Positions 56,672 through 63,619 of a DNA stretch of 64,000 bases are shown here, piece after piece. Origin of the DNA: Bacillus sp. WMMC1349 (GTDB lineage: Bacteria; Bacillota; Bacilli; Bacillales; Bacillaceae); contig NZ_JABJUQ010000007.1 of assembly GCF_013155385.1 (NCBI RefSeq), forward strand, positions 1,036,001-1,100,000, written 5' to 3'. Under the pieces are notes generated by a model. It saw only the letters and a program-made list of their open reading frames with translations. It ran no database searches and had not been told where the DNA came from. Position numbers and translations under genes: made by a program. Numbering within the stretch: the first letter of the stretch is position 1; each line of letters starts with the position of its first letter.

Positions 56672-56850
56672 CTTGTTTCAGGTGCCAACGGTGTAAATGG
56701 TCCAATAATAAGAGATTCTGGAGGTGTATCGAAAATCGAGGATAGTGAAATGTCTTCAGTATCTCCAATTAAAAATACGGATGAACTAGAAACAGCCGTA
56801 ATTCTAATGTTGCCTACATCAAAAGAGCGGTTCACAACGGTAAAGTTCAT
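56668..56850 (-). CDS. gerPD: Spore germination protein GerPD
   Basis: A 60-residue protein, MNFTVVNRSFDVGNIRITAV at the start and VFLIGDTEDISLSSIFDTPP in the middle, very like GerPD of B. subtilis (58). It overlaps gerPC and gerPE by four bases each, so translation is coupled through this part of the operon. Confidence 0.93.
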   Translation of the reverse strand: MNFTVVNRSFDVGNIRITAVSSSSVFLIGDTEDISLSSIFDTPPESLIIGPFTPLAPETR

Positions 56851-57458
56851 TCGGTTTCATTTCCTTTCATTTCTTTAGGTAATGATTTTAAAAAGTGTTC
56901 GATTGTCTTCGTAATATCTTGTTTTACATATTGAGCCAGCCGGTCAGCATGTTCTCTTGGAGAGGCCGATTCCTCCTGTTTTAAATGTTGGGCGTAATAG
57001 CGGATGCGGCTGTTTATTTGTTTGCGGATATCTTCAATCATATGGTGACGATTTGTATCATCCAGTTTACTGTCATATTGGTCTTCCAACTGTTCTAGAA
57101 GGAGTGGCATTTCTTCATTGAAGTAGGCATCAACCAGTTGTCTTGTTTGTTGTAGCAATTGGCTGTCAAGTTCTTGCTGGAGTTTTCCGAGTCCAGGTTG
57201 CTGCTGACTGATTTCAAAGTTTTCTAGACTATTAGGGTCTAAAGGATTGAGTCCTATGTTAAGCGTTCCCTCCAATTGTTCAATTTTTAATTGATCAAAT
57301 TTATATTCAATTCGGTCGATTCGTGTCCCTGGCTGTTCCTTTATCCGGATTAACTCTTTTTGCAGAGCTGCGATTTGTCTTTCAAGCTGTTGCATTTTTG
57401 CAGTCTGCTGTTGGACATAGTCGTACCAGCTTTGTGTATATGAGGGATTATGATTCAT
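56847..57458 (-). CDS. gerPC: Spore germination protein GerPC
   Basis: The only larger gerP product, 203 residues, with an N-terminal coiled coil (YDYVQQQTAKMQQLERQIAA, LQKELIRIKEQ) and a helical C-terminal domain. The start at 57458 follows AAAGGGAG and begins MNHNPSYTQSWY; the frame remains open upstream over the gerPB end, but those 26 residues are not family-like. It may organise the GerP assembly in the coat. Confidence 0.92.
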   Translation of the reverse strand: MNHNPSYTQSWYDYVQQQTAKMQQLERQIAALQKELIRIKEQPGTRIDRIEYKFDQLKIEQLEGTLNIGLNPLDPNSLENFEISQQQPGLGKLQQELDSQLLQQTRQLVDAYFNEEMPLLLEQLEDQYDSKLDDTNRHHMIEDIRKQINSRIRYYAQHLKQEESASPREHADRLAQYVKQDITKTIEHFLKSLPKEMKGNETE

Positions 57459-57477
57459 TGATTCAATCTCCCTTTCA

Positions 57478-57717
57478 TCAAATTGTAATCGCAGGAGCCG
57501 AGAGAGGAACAAGTGTAGGAGATGGCTCCTCTTCAAAAGTTTCTTCTATAAACTCGGTAGACACAGGTGGTGCAGCTTCTGTATAACTTCCAGTATTATA
57601 AAGGTTGGATAATGTTTTAATTGAACCGGCACTACCGATCTGTAAAACGGAGGAATTGCTGATTCCTTCTACTCGTAAATAGTTGATGTGGATTGTTTGA
57701 TTGATATAGAAGTTCAT
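57478..57717 (-). CDS. gerPB: Spore germination protein GerPB
   Basis: A 79-residue protein beginning MNFYINQTIHINYLRVEGI and containing SSVLQIGSAGSIKTLSNLYN, almost identical to B. subtilis GerPB in this region. The start at 57717 is chosen from that match and AAGGGGTGGG upstream; an in-frame GTG four codons earlier is less likely. Confidence 0.93.
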   Translation of the reverse strand: MNFYINQTIHINYLRVEGISNSSVLQIGSAGSIKTLSNLYNTGSYTEAAPPVSTEFIEETFEEEPSPTLVPLSAPAITI

Positions 57718-57732
57718 TGTCACACCCACCCC

Positions 57733-57954
57733 TTACAAATTGCCGACAACTGGCTGATCAATTCGATCGTTATCATATGTGTTTGTAATGCTGTTTTGGT
57801 TGTATACGTTAACTCCATCACCGGTATTAAAGCTCCCGGCACCCGCAAATGTCTTGATTTCAGAATAAGGAGAAATCGTAATACAATCACCTACATGAAT
57901 GACTCCACTTGTACCGACGGCATTTACTTTAAAAGCTCCGACAATGGCTGGCAT
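57733..57954 (-). CDS. gerPA: Spore germination protein GerPA
   Basis: A 73-residue protein of the GerPA/GerPF family, beginning [20 protein letters not shown] and including [18 protein letters not shown]. First gene of the six-gene gerP operon; AAAGGGTGTTG stands before the ATG. A sigma-K-like promoter lies 40 to 67 bases upstream. In B. subtilis the operon is sigma-K-dependent and repressed by GerE. Confidence 0.94.
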   Translation of the reverse strand: MPAIVGAFKVNAVGTSGVIHVGDCITISPYSEIKTFAGAGSFNTGDGVNVYNQNSITNTYDNDRIDQPVVGNL

Positions 57955-57993
57955 AGAACAACACCCTTTTCATTGAAAATGGGCTATACACCA

Positions 57994-58020
57994 TATCTTA
58001 TGTATATGAGGCGCAGTTGT
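57994..58020 (-). promoter_or_regulatory. Sigma-K promoter of the gerP operon
   Basis: On the minus strand: AC (58020-58019), 16-base spacer, CATAAGATA (58002-57994), matching the sigma-K consensus AC-N16/17-CATANNNTA. Confidence 0.75.
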
Positions 58021-58105
58021 GATAAAAAATGTTGGGATAATCTCAGGCGAACGTCCAATCGTACCTGAGCGAATCTTGTTGAGGGTTTGTCATGGAATGT
58101 TGTTA

Positions 58106-58267
58106 CTATTTGTTTGTTTTAATGGTACTTTCAAGTTTCTGCATTCTTTCATTCAGGAGGTTGTCCAATTCCTGACTACATTGAATCGCCTCTTTGGAGT
58201 TGATTCCAAATTTTTCAGCTGTTTCAATCAAATGTAATCTTTTTGCTTCAATTTTACTGTTCAACAT
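58106..58267 (-). CDS. yisI: Spo0E-family aspartyl-phosphate phosphatase YisI
   Basis: A 53-residue protein, MLNSKIEAKRLHLIETAEKF at the start, with the Spo0E-family motif SQELDNLL near residue 31. Such proteins dephosphorylate Spo0A~P and delay sporulation. GGAG stands before the ATG. Located between gerPA and the CotH-family gene, as yisI is in B. subtilis. Confidence 0.88.
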   Translation of the reverse strand: MLNSKIEAKRLHLIETAEKFGINSKEAIQCSQELDNLLNERMQKLESTIKTNK

Positions 58268-58411
58268 GGCAGTCTCCAACTTTCGAAAGGGATTTTGAAT
58301 ATGCTACAGATAGTATACCCTAATTTGTGATAAAAGGATTTTTTTCGTCAATATGACAATAAATGTGACATTTTTTTTAACTGTTCTAGGAAAAATGGAG
58401 AGCTGTCTGGC

Positions 58412-59488
58412 TTACAGCCGAGAAAGCTCTAAAAGTAAAAAGCGTTTTCTTTTTTCAATGTAATCAAAAATCTGCTTTTGTTCATCTTCCAGGTGAGAAG
58501 TGGTGATATTTGTATAGGGATCATCTTCCAGGTAAGGACTGATCTCGGTATGCCAGTTCAGCAAATATGGAGATAGTTTTCTAATTGTGAAATCATGTTG
58601 CAACACGTTTCTCATCAGGAGAAAGTATTGAGCCTGGAAAGCTGGAATATCAAGAAGCCTTGCGGATAATGTATTATAGCCTGTTAACGGAATTCGATCA
58701 TAATTCATCTTCTCCCCGTTAATATTCCGGCCCCAAGTAGCATCATAATCCCAAGGGATGATTTGAAATGTGTTTGTTTGTTCATTTAAATAAAGCGCAT
58801 AATTATGAACAAATCCATCGAAGTTTTGTGTACAGACAACACCAATTAACCATAACAAATATTGTTTTACATTAAGATAGTTTTTAATATCTTTTTCAAA
58901 AATGTCATCTTTTGCGGTATTTACAAAATAGATGAATTCTTCTAAGTATCTGTCATGATCTGTCGAGCCAAGTTTTTTTTCATAGCCGAGCAGCAAATTT
59001 TGTTTAGCTTGTTTATCAATAGAACTCAACAGAGAAAAATTGGCATCATCATCAACTGCATAGTAAATGGCTCCGCTTTCTAAATTTCGTCTTTTTAAGA
59101 AATGATCATCAACAGATTCGATTTTTAAATATAGTCCCTGTTGTTTTTTGTTTAAATAAAGAAACACATGTGAAGTTTTTGGGGAAAGGACACCGATTTT
59201 CTCAAAAAAAAGAAAGGAAAGTCGATTGCGAATGTATGATGGGTCATTATACTCAGCGTTTAAGTGAAATTCAGTTTTTTTTCTCGTCTGTTTTCGATAT
59301 TTAATTAAATAAGATTTTTTTGGTAATTTGCGAATGTGGTTCCCTCTAAAAGATACGACCACAGGAGCTGTTGCTGTATCTGACTTCAGTACACCTGGAA
59401 CACCTTCATCATTCCAGACATCATGTTTAAGCTCATGCAGGTAACTGGGATGGATATGCATCCTGATCGTTGGGATCGCACTCATCAT
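58412..59488 (-). CDS. yisJ: CotH-family spore coat kinase (YisJ position)
   Basis: A 358-residue CotH-family protein. B. subtilis CotH is an atypical protein kinase that phosphorylates CotB and CotG in the mother cell. Conserved segments are AYNDPS-type EFHLNAEYNDPSYIRNRLS, AIYYAVDDDANFSLLSS, QNFDGFVHNYALY and the active-site IIPWDYDATWGRNINGEKM. By locus it is yisJ; by its divergent cotG neighbour it behaves like cotH, and I cannot decide orthology without a tree. AGGAGG precedes two adjacent ATGs (59488, 59485). A sigma-K-like promoter lies upstream. Confidence 0.88.
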   Translation of the reverse strand: MMSAIPTIRMHIHPSYLHELKHDVWNDEGVPGVLKSDTATAPVVVSFRGNHIRKLPKKSYLIKYRKQTRKKTEFHLNAEYNDPSYIRNRLSFLFFEKIGVLSPKTSHVFLYLNKKQQGLYLKIESVDDHFLKRRNLESGAIYYAVDDDANFSLLSSIDKQAKQNLLLGYEKKLGSTDHDRYLEEFIYFVNTAKDDIFEKDIKNYLNVKQYLLWLIGVVCTQNFDGFVHNYALYLNEQTNTFQIIPWDYDATWGRNINGEKMNYDRIPLTGYNTLSARLLDIPAFQAQYFLLMRNVLQHDFTIRKLSPYLLNWHTEISPYLEDDPYTNITTSHLEDEQKQIFDYIEKRKRFLLLELSRL

Positions 59489-59512
59489 GATTTCCTCCTT
59501 TTTCAGCTAAAT

Positions 59513-59539
59513 TATTATATGTGAAGAAATCTTGGGAGT
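59513..59539 (-). promoter_or_regulatory. Sigma-K promoter of the CotH-family gene
   Basis: On the minus strand: AC (59539-59538), 16-base spacer, CATATAATA (59521-59513). It fits the sigma-K consensus exactly at the conserved positions. Confidence 0.7.
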
Positions 59540-59579
59540 GAATCGCCTAAGTTTCAGTAAAACAGTCATTTGCCTTAGT

Positions 59580-59607
59580 ACACCTGTCTTTCCCCTCGCG
59601 TAAGATA
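59580..59607 (+). promoter_or_regulatory. Sigma-K-like promoter of cotG
   Basis: AC (59580-59581), 17-base spacer, CGTAAGATA (59599-59607), one mismatch to CATANNNTA. It is back-to-back with the promoter of the CotH-family gene. Confidence 0.6.
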
Positions 59608-59646
59608 AAACCAGGATATATATAAATTTAGATAGGAGGTTTACTT

Positions 59647-60189
59647 GTGAGTGATGTCCATGAACATGATATCAAAAAGGCTGTAAATCAGTTGAAAAGC
59701 GAGGGTAGAGATCAATATTTAGACCGCGAGCCTGACTCATCAAGCTCAAGCAAAAAGAGACAACATGACTTTTGGGATCTGTGGTGGGGGATAAAACCGC
59801 ACCGGAGTGAGAAACATCACAAAAGCAAGTCCCATAGAAGTAAATCATATAAAAGCAAGTCTCACAAAAGCAAGAAACATGATGATTGCAAGAAGTCTCA
59901 CAAAAGCAAGAAACATGATGATTGCAAGAAGTCTCACAAAAGCAAAAAACATGACGATTCCAAGAAGTCTCACAAAAGCAAAAAACATGACGATTGCAAG
60001 AAGTCTTACAAAAGCAAAAAACATGACGATTGCAAGAAGTCTTACAAAAGCAAAAAGAGCGGTCATAAGAAGCCAAAGCATCACCATGGCAAAAAAACAC
60101 ATCACCATAAAAAAGACAAAAGCGGCTTTCATAAATATACAAAGTGGTCTGATGGGAATTTAAAAGAAGTTAGATATATAAAACGCTAA
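59647..60189 (+). CDS. cotG: Spore coat morphogenetic protein CotG
   Basis: A 180-residue Ser/Lys/His-rich coat protein. The N-terminus HDIKKAVNQLKSEGRDQYL..EP parallels B. subtilis CotG (SDIEEAVKSAKKEGLKDYLYQEP), and the C-terminus KWSDGN..EVRYIKR parallels WKDGNCWVVKKKYK. The centre has five 12-residue units SHKSKKHDDCKK (72-131; Ser for Cys in the third, Tyr for His in the fifth) plus a partial sixth. In B. subtilis the repeats are phosphorylated by CotH. The start is GTG after GGAGG. Repeat Cys residues may cross-link the coat. Confidence 0.85.
   Translation: MSDVHEHDIKKAVNQLKSEGRDQYLDREPDSSSSSKKRQHDFWDLWWGIKPHRSEKHHKSKSHRSKSYKSKSHKSKKHDDCKKSHKSKKHDDCKKSHKSKKHDDSKKSHKSKKHDDCKKSYKSKKHDDCKKSYKSKKSGHKKPKHHHGKKTHHHKKDKSGFHKYTKWSDGNLKEVRYIKR
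59860..60039 (+). repeat. 36-bp tandem repeats inside cotG
   Basis: Five consecutive 36-bp units, each encoding S(H/Y)KSKKHDD(C/S)KK, with few base differences. The low divergence suggests recent expansion or gene conversion. Confidence 0.85.
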
Positions 60190-60349
60190 CATCTACGGCT
60201 TACAGATTGTGAGCCGTCATTTTTCTTTTTGGTGATAAGTGGGTCTTTAGAATTGGTTTCAGAAAGTGAAAAGGATTTTTGAAAGTTTTGCAGAAATATT
60301 TTTAGTAAGTAATAATGAAATGGAAAAAATAACTGCGGGGGATTCTCTA

Positions 60350-61261
60350 ATGAAGTTTGTGACAGCCGAGTTGCACAGTCGGATATTTATAGGACTGGTG
60401 TTGGATGATAAAATAATGGATTTGCAGAAAGCGGAAAAAAAGCTATTTGAGTTTGAAACAATACCTGACACACTGATCAAGTGTGTTCGTGAGGGAGAAA
60501 AGTTTGTCCAACATATCAGCCAGCTTGTTGAATGGTACAAAAAGAAAGATAACATTGAAAGTGCCTCGTTTATTTATCCGCTGGCAGATGTCAAACTGCT
60601 TGCACCTATTCCTAAGCCGCAAAAAAATATTATCTGTATTGGGAAAAATTACCGAGAACATGCAATTGAAATGGGAAGTGAACAAGATATACCGGAGGAA
60701 ATGATGGTCTTCACAAAAGCTCCAACAGCGGTGATTGGGCATCAGGAGGAAATAGACATCCATCAAAATGTGACAGCAGAGCTTGATTATGAAGGTGAAC
60801 TTGCAGTTGTCATTGGGAAAGATGGCAGATCGATTTCAAAAGATCAAGCGTTTGATCATATATTCGGTTATACCATCATTAACGATGTGACAGCTCGGGA
60901 TCTGCAGAAGGTACATAAACAGTTTTTCATCGGAAAAAGTTTAGATACATCATGTCCAATGGGACCGTTTCTTGTCCACCATTCAATGGTGAAAGATCTA
61001 GAACATTTAAAAGTGGAAACTCGTGTGAATGGAGAGCTTCGTCAATCAGGTTGTACAAAAGATATGCTGTTTTCAATTCCTGAAATCATTGAAACACTCT
61101 CAAGAGGAATGACCCTTGAGGCCGGAGATATCATTGCGACAGGAACACCATCTGGAGTCGGAAAGGGCATGAATCCACCGAGGTTTCTAAAGGAAGGCGA
61201 TCAAATCGATATTACAATCGAACCAATTGGAACTCTTTCCAATCAGATGAAATTGTTGTAA
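60350..61261 (+). CDS. yisK: FAH-family protein YisK
   Basis: Fumarylacetoacetate hydrolase superfamily enzyme, 303 residues. The N-terminal part is a small domain beginning MKFVTAELHSR; the catalytic part contains NIICIGKNYREHAIEMG, ELDYEGELAVVIGKDGR, IFGYTIINDVTARDLQ and GTPSGVGKG, with metal ligands in the E..E..D pattern. B. subtilis YisK is reported as an oxaloacetate decarboxylase whose overproduction affects cell shape with Mbl. The start at 60350 is chosen by homology and GGGG upstream; the frame is open earlier, from 60266. Confidence 0.92.
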   Translation: MKFVTAELHSRIFIGLVLDDKIMDLQKAEKKLFEFETIPDTLIKCVREGEKFVQHISQLVEWYKKKDNIESASFIYPLADVKLLAPIPKPQKNIICIGKNYREHAIEMGSEQDIPEEMMVFTKAPTAVIGHQEEIDIHQNVTAELDYEGELAVVIGKDGRSISKDQAFDHIFGYTIINDVTARDLQKVHKQFFIGKSLDTSCPMGPFLVHHSMVKDLEHLKVETRVNGELRQSGCTKDMLFSIPEIIETLSRGMTLEAGDIIATGTPSGVGKGMNPPRFLKEGDQIDITIEPIGTLSNQMKLL

Positions 61262-61413
61262 GAGATTGATTTATCGTTTTCCGACAGAAGACTCCCACCT
61301 CAGTCGTGTGAAGGGCGAAGCCAAACGATAGGTAGGAGATGAATGTCGGTTCGGCGATAGCCTAAAGGCTATTTTGTTTACCAGTCTTATATAAGATAAA
61401 GGCTGATGTTACA

Positions 61414-61743
61414 ATGAAATTAGACAGTAATAATCATTCAGTATTCTCAATGTATTATCAATATCGTAGAGAAGTCTTTGATGACAAAGTATCTGACTAT
61501 GCTAAGGATATGTTTGTAAAGCTAGGTGAGAAATACAATATCTCTCTAGTTGAGTGGAATTATGATAAAGACCATGTTCACATCCTGTTCAAAGCACATC
61601 CTAACACTGAATTATCAAAGTTCATTAATGCTTATAAAAGTGCTAGTTCACAATTAATCAAAAAAGGTTTTCCGCAGGTTAGAAAAAAGCTGTGGAAAGA
61701 AATGTTTTGGTCAAAAAGTTTTGGCTTAAATATAGAACCGTAG
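61414..61743 (+). pseudogene. tnpA: Truncated IS200-type Y1 transposase TnpA
   Basis: 109 codons of an IS200/IS605 Y1 transposase. The metal-binding HUH motif is present in KDHVHILFKAHP near residue 65, and YKSASSQLIKKGFPQVRKKLW follows. The segment reads FWSKSFGLNIEP and stops, whereas a full TnpA continues for about 30 more residues and carries the catalytic tyrosine in its final helix. The missing tyrosine makes it inactive. The first ten codons are unusual for the family, so the N-terminus may also be altered. Confidence 0.8.
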
Positions 61744-61880
61744 GAATCTACGGGAATAGCTTGGTCAATAAGAGAAACCTCTGTCGGCAAAGAAATACGT
61801 CAACAAGTACGCTCTGTTCCCAAGAATCTCCCACTTCAATCAGATCGCAAGGTCGATAAGTGGGGGTAGTTCAAATAATA
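61744..61880 (+). pseudogene. Possible remnant of the tnpB 3' end
   Basis: Reading across this stretch gives TVGIYGNSLVNKR and QESPTSIRSQ in one frame, resembling the C-terminal tail of IS605-type TnpB proteins. Short and low confidence. Confidence 0.35.
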
Positions 61881-61957
61881 TAAACGATAAATCTACGAAA
61901 TGAGGGATGTGCGATGAAACATACTAGTGTAATTTTGGAGTGTCAATTGTTCAGAGC

Positions 61958-62020
61958 ACAGCCCATGTAAAGTAAATGACTGGTTATCTTCAGATGATCT
62001 GGTGATATTCCATGGGCTGT
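61958..62020 (+). repeat. Ten-base inverted repeat before rsgA
   Basis: ACAGCCCATG (61958-61967) and CATGGGCTGT (62011-62020), perfect, 43 bases apart, in the 190-bp gap between the IS and the rsgA-like gene. No T run follows, so it may be a leader structure or relic. Confidence 0.5.
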
Positions 62021-62079
62021 CAATGCAGTTCATGGTTTTTATTTTGATGAAATCACCAGAAAATGAGGAGGAAACCTAA

Positions 62080-63129
62080 TTGAATTTATCAGCATGGGGT
62101 GTCAACTATATCAGTAGAGGTTTAAAAGAAACAGAGCTTGTCCTAGGAAGGGTTGTCCTTGAGCATAAAAGATTGTACAGGGTGTGGACAGAACATGGAG
62201 AGTGGCTGGCTGAAGTTTCTGGCCGGTTTAAGTTTACAGCAGAACACCGCGATGATTATCCAGCTGTGGGAGATTGGGTGTATATGCGACCACGCTCCCA
62301 TGAGAAAAAGGGGACGATCGTGGAGATTGTTCCCCGTTTTAGTAAGTTTTCTCGCAAGGTCGCCGGTAAACGAACAGAAGAGCAAATTATTGCTGCAAAT
62401 ATCAACACGATTTTTCTTGTGAATGCCCTTAATCAAGATTTTAATTTGAGAAGAATTGAGCGGTATTTATTGCTTGCGTGGGAAAGCGGGGCGAATCCCG
62501 TGATCGTCTTGACAAAGGCTGATATTGGCAGTCTGATAGAAGAAAAGGTTCGTCAGACAGAATCTGTTGCATTTGGTGTACCGATTCATATCGTCAGTGC
62601 TCACCAAGGCAGAGGGATGGCTGAATTGAAAACATATTTGAAAGAAGGGGAAACAGTCGCTCTTTTAGGCTCATCAGGTGTTGGAAAATCAACCATGATT
62701 AACTATTTTTTAAACGAAAAACGGCAAGCTGTTCAAAAGATACGGGAAGCTGATGACAAGGGCAGACATACAACAACGCATCGAGAACTGTTTTTATTAC
62801 CTGAAGGCGGGCTTTTAATCGATACTCCTGGAATGAGAGCATTGGAACTTTGGGAGTCAGAAGCAGGGCTTGAGCAAAGTTTTGCTGATATTGATCAGCT
62901 TGCGCTTCATTGCAAGTTTACGGACTGTCGGCATGATCAAGATCCGGGTTGTGCTATACAATTGGCGATTTCGGAAGGGAAAATAGATCAACACCGATTC
63001 GAAAATTACCTAAAATTGAAAAAAGAGCTTGCATACCTTGCTAGAAAAACGGATAAGCTGGCCATGAAGCAGGAAAAGAACCGTTGGAAACAAATATCGA
63101 AAAGTGTGAAAAAGCATAAAAAAAGATAA
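62080..63129 (+). CDS. Ribosome-maturation GTPase RsgA paralogue
   Basis: Circularly permuted GTPase of the RsgA/YloQ (CpgA) family, 349 residues, acting in 30S subunit maturation. After an OB-fold the motifs run G4 (TKAD), G5 (VSAHQ), G1 (LGSSGVGKSTMIN), G2 (GRHTTTHRE), G3 (DTPGM), then a zinc site in HCKFTDCRHDQDPGCAI. It is longer than B. subtilis CpgA (298) and lies outside the usual prpC-prkC-rsgA context, so it is probably a second copy of the type found in B. cereus and others. The TTG start has GAGGAGG nine bases upstream. Confidence 0.88.
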   Translation: MNLSAWGVNYISRGLKETELVLGRVVLEHKRLYRVWTEHGEWLAEVSGRFKFTAEHRDDYPAVGDWVYMRPRSHEKKGTIVEIVPRFSKFSRKVAGKRTEEQIIAANINTIFLVNALNQDFNLRRIERYLLLAWESGANPVIVLTKADIGSLIEEKVRQTESVAFGVPIHIVSAHQGRGMAELKTYLKEGETVALLGSSGVGKSTMINYFLNEKRQAVQKIREADDKGRHTTTHRELFLLPEGGLLIDTPGMRALELWESEAGLEQSFADIDQLALHCKFTDCRHDQDPGCAIQLAISEGKIDQHRFENYLKLKKELAYLARKTDKLAMKQEKNRWKQISKSVKKHKKR

Positions 63130-63134
63130 GTCAA

Positions 63135-63162
63135 AAGGCGCTGAGTTGATGATCAGCGCCTT
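63135..63162 (+). terminator. Terminator of the rsgA paralogue
   Basis: Perfect ten-base stem AAGGCGCTGA / TCAGCGCCTT with an eight-base loop; short T run. Confidence 0.8.
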
Positions 63163-63259
63163 TATTACTAAAAACATACAATATTCACATCTTTTGTTTA
63201 ATAGACCTTTTCATGCTAATATGAAAGCGATACATATGACGATATAGGGGGAAATTTGT

Positions 63260-63619
63260 ATGACGACACATTGGCACATTACGGCATGGCTGATTACGCT
63301 TATTCTAGTAGTAGTTGTTTATGCACAGTATTCCGGAGGCGGCGGGAAAGGTGCAAAAATTACGCATATGATTCTTCGTTTACTTTATTTATTTGTGATC
63401 TTGACAGGGGTGGAACTGTTTTATAGGTTTACAATTTGGAACGGTGAATCAATTGCTAAGGTAGTTCTCGGTGTTCTTACTATTGGACTGATGGAAATGC
63501 TTTTAATCCGCAAGAAAAAAGCAAAATCAGTCACCGGGATGTGGGTCGGCTTTATTGTCGTCTTGCTTTTAACACTTGCACTTGGACTTCGTCTGCCTTT
63601 AGGTTTTAAAATTTTTTAA
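63260..63619 (+). CDS. yisL: UPF0344 membrane protein YisL
   Basis: A 119-residue integral membrane protein with four hydrophobic segments at about 8-24, 36-58, 66-84 and 93-112. Key stretches GKGAKITHMILRLLYL and GLRLPLGFKIF at the C-terminus are nearly identical to B. subtilis YisL. GGGGGAAA stands before the ATG. Function unknown. In B. subtilis wprA follows yisL; here yisN comes immediately after. Confidence 0.92.
   Translation: MTTHWHITAWLITLILVVVVYAQYSGGGGKGAKITHMILRLLYLFVILTGVELFYRFTIWNGESIAKVVLGVLTIGLMEMLLIRKKKAKSVTGMWVGFIVVLLLTLALGLRLPLGFKIF

Larger units (their letters stand above)
61268..61893 (+). mobile_element. Internally deleted IS200/IS605-family element
   Basis: Bounded by a 12-bp inverted repeat (GATTTATCGTTT at 61268-61279, AAACGATAAATC at 61882-61893). 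It contains imperfect end hairpins (CTCCCACCT 61292 / AGGTAGGAG 61330; CTCCCACTT 61828 / AAGTGGGGG 61858), a tnpA-like gene, and a short tail that resembles the end of tnpB. The middle, including the rest of tnpA and most of tnpB, is missing. Confidence 0.8.

Noticed and set aside
59860..60039. CRISPR-like tandem repeat
   Set aside because: The 36-bp units are directly adjacent, without spacers, and encode CotG repeats.
59672..60142. Long Cys/Phe-rich frame opposite cotG (156 residues)
   Set aside because: It is the antisense reading of the cotG repeats; no ribosome-binding site or promoter supports it.
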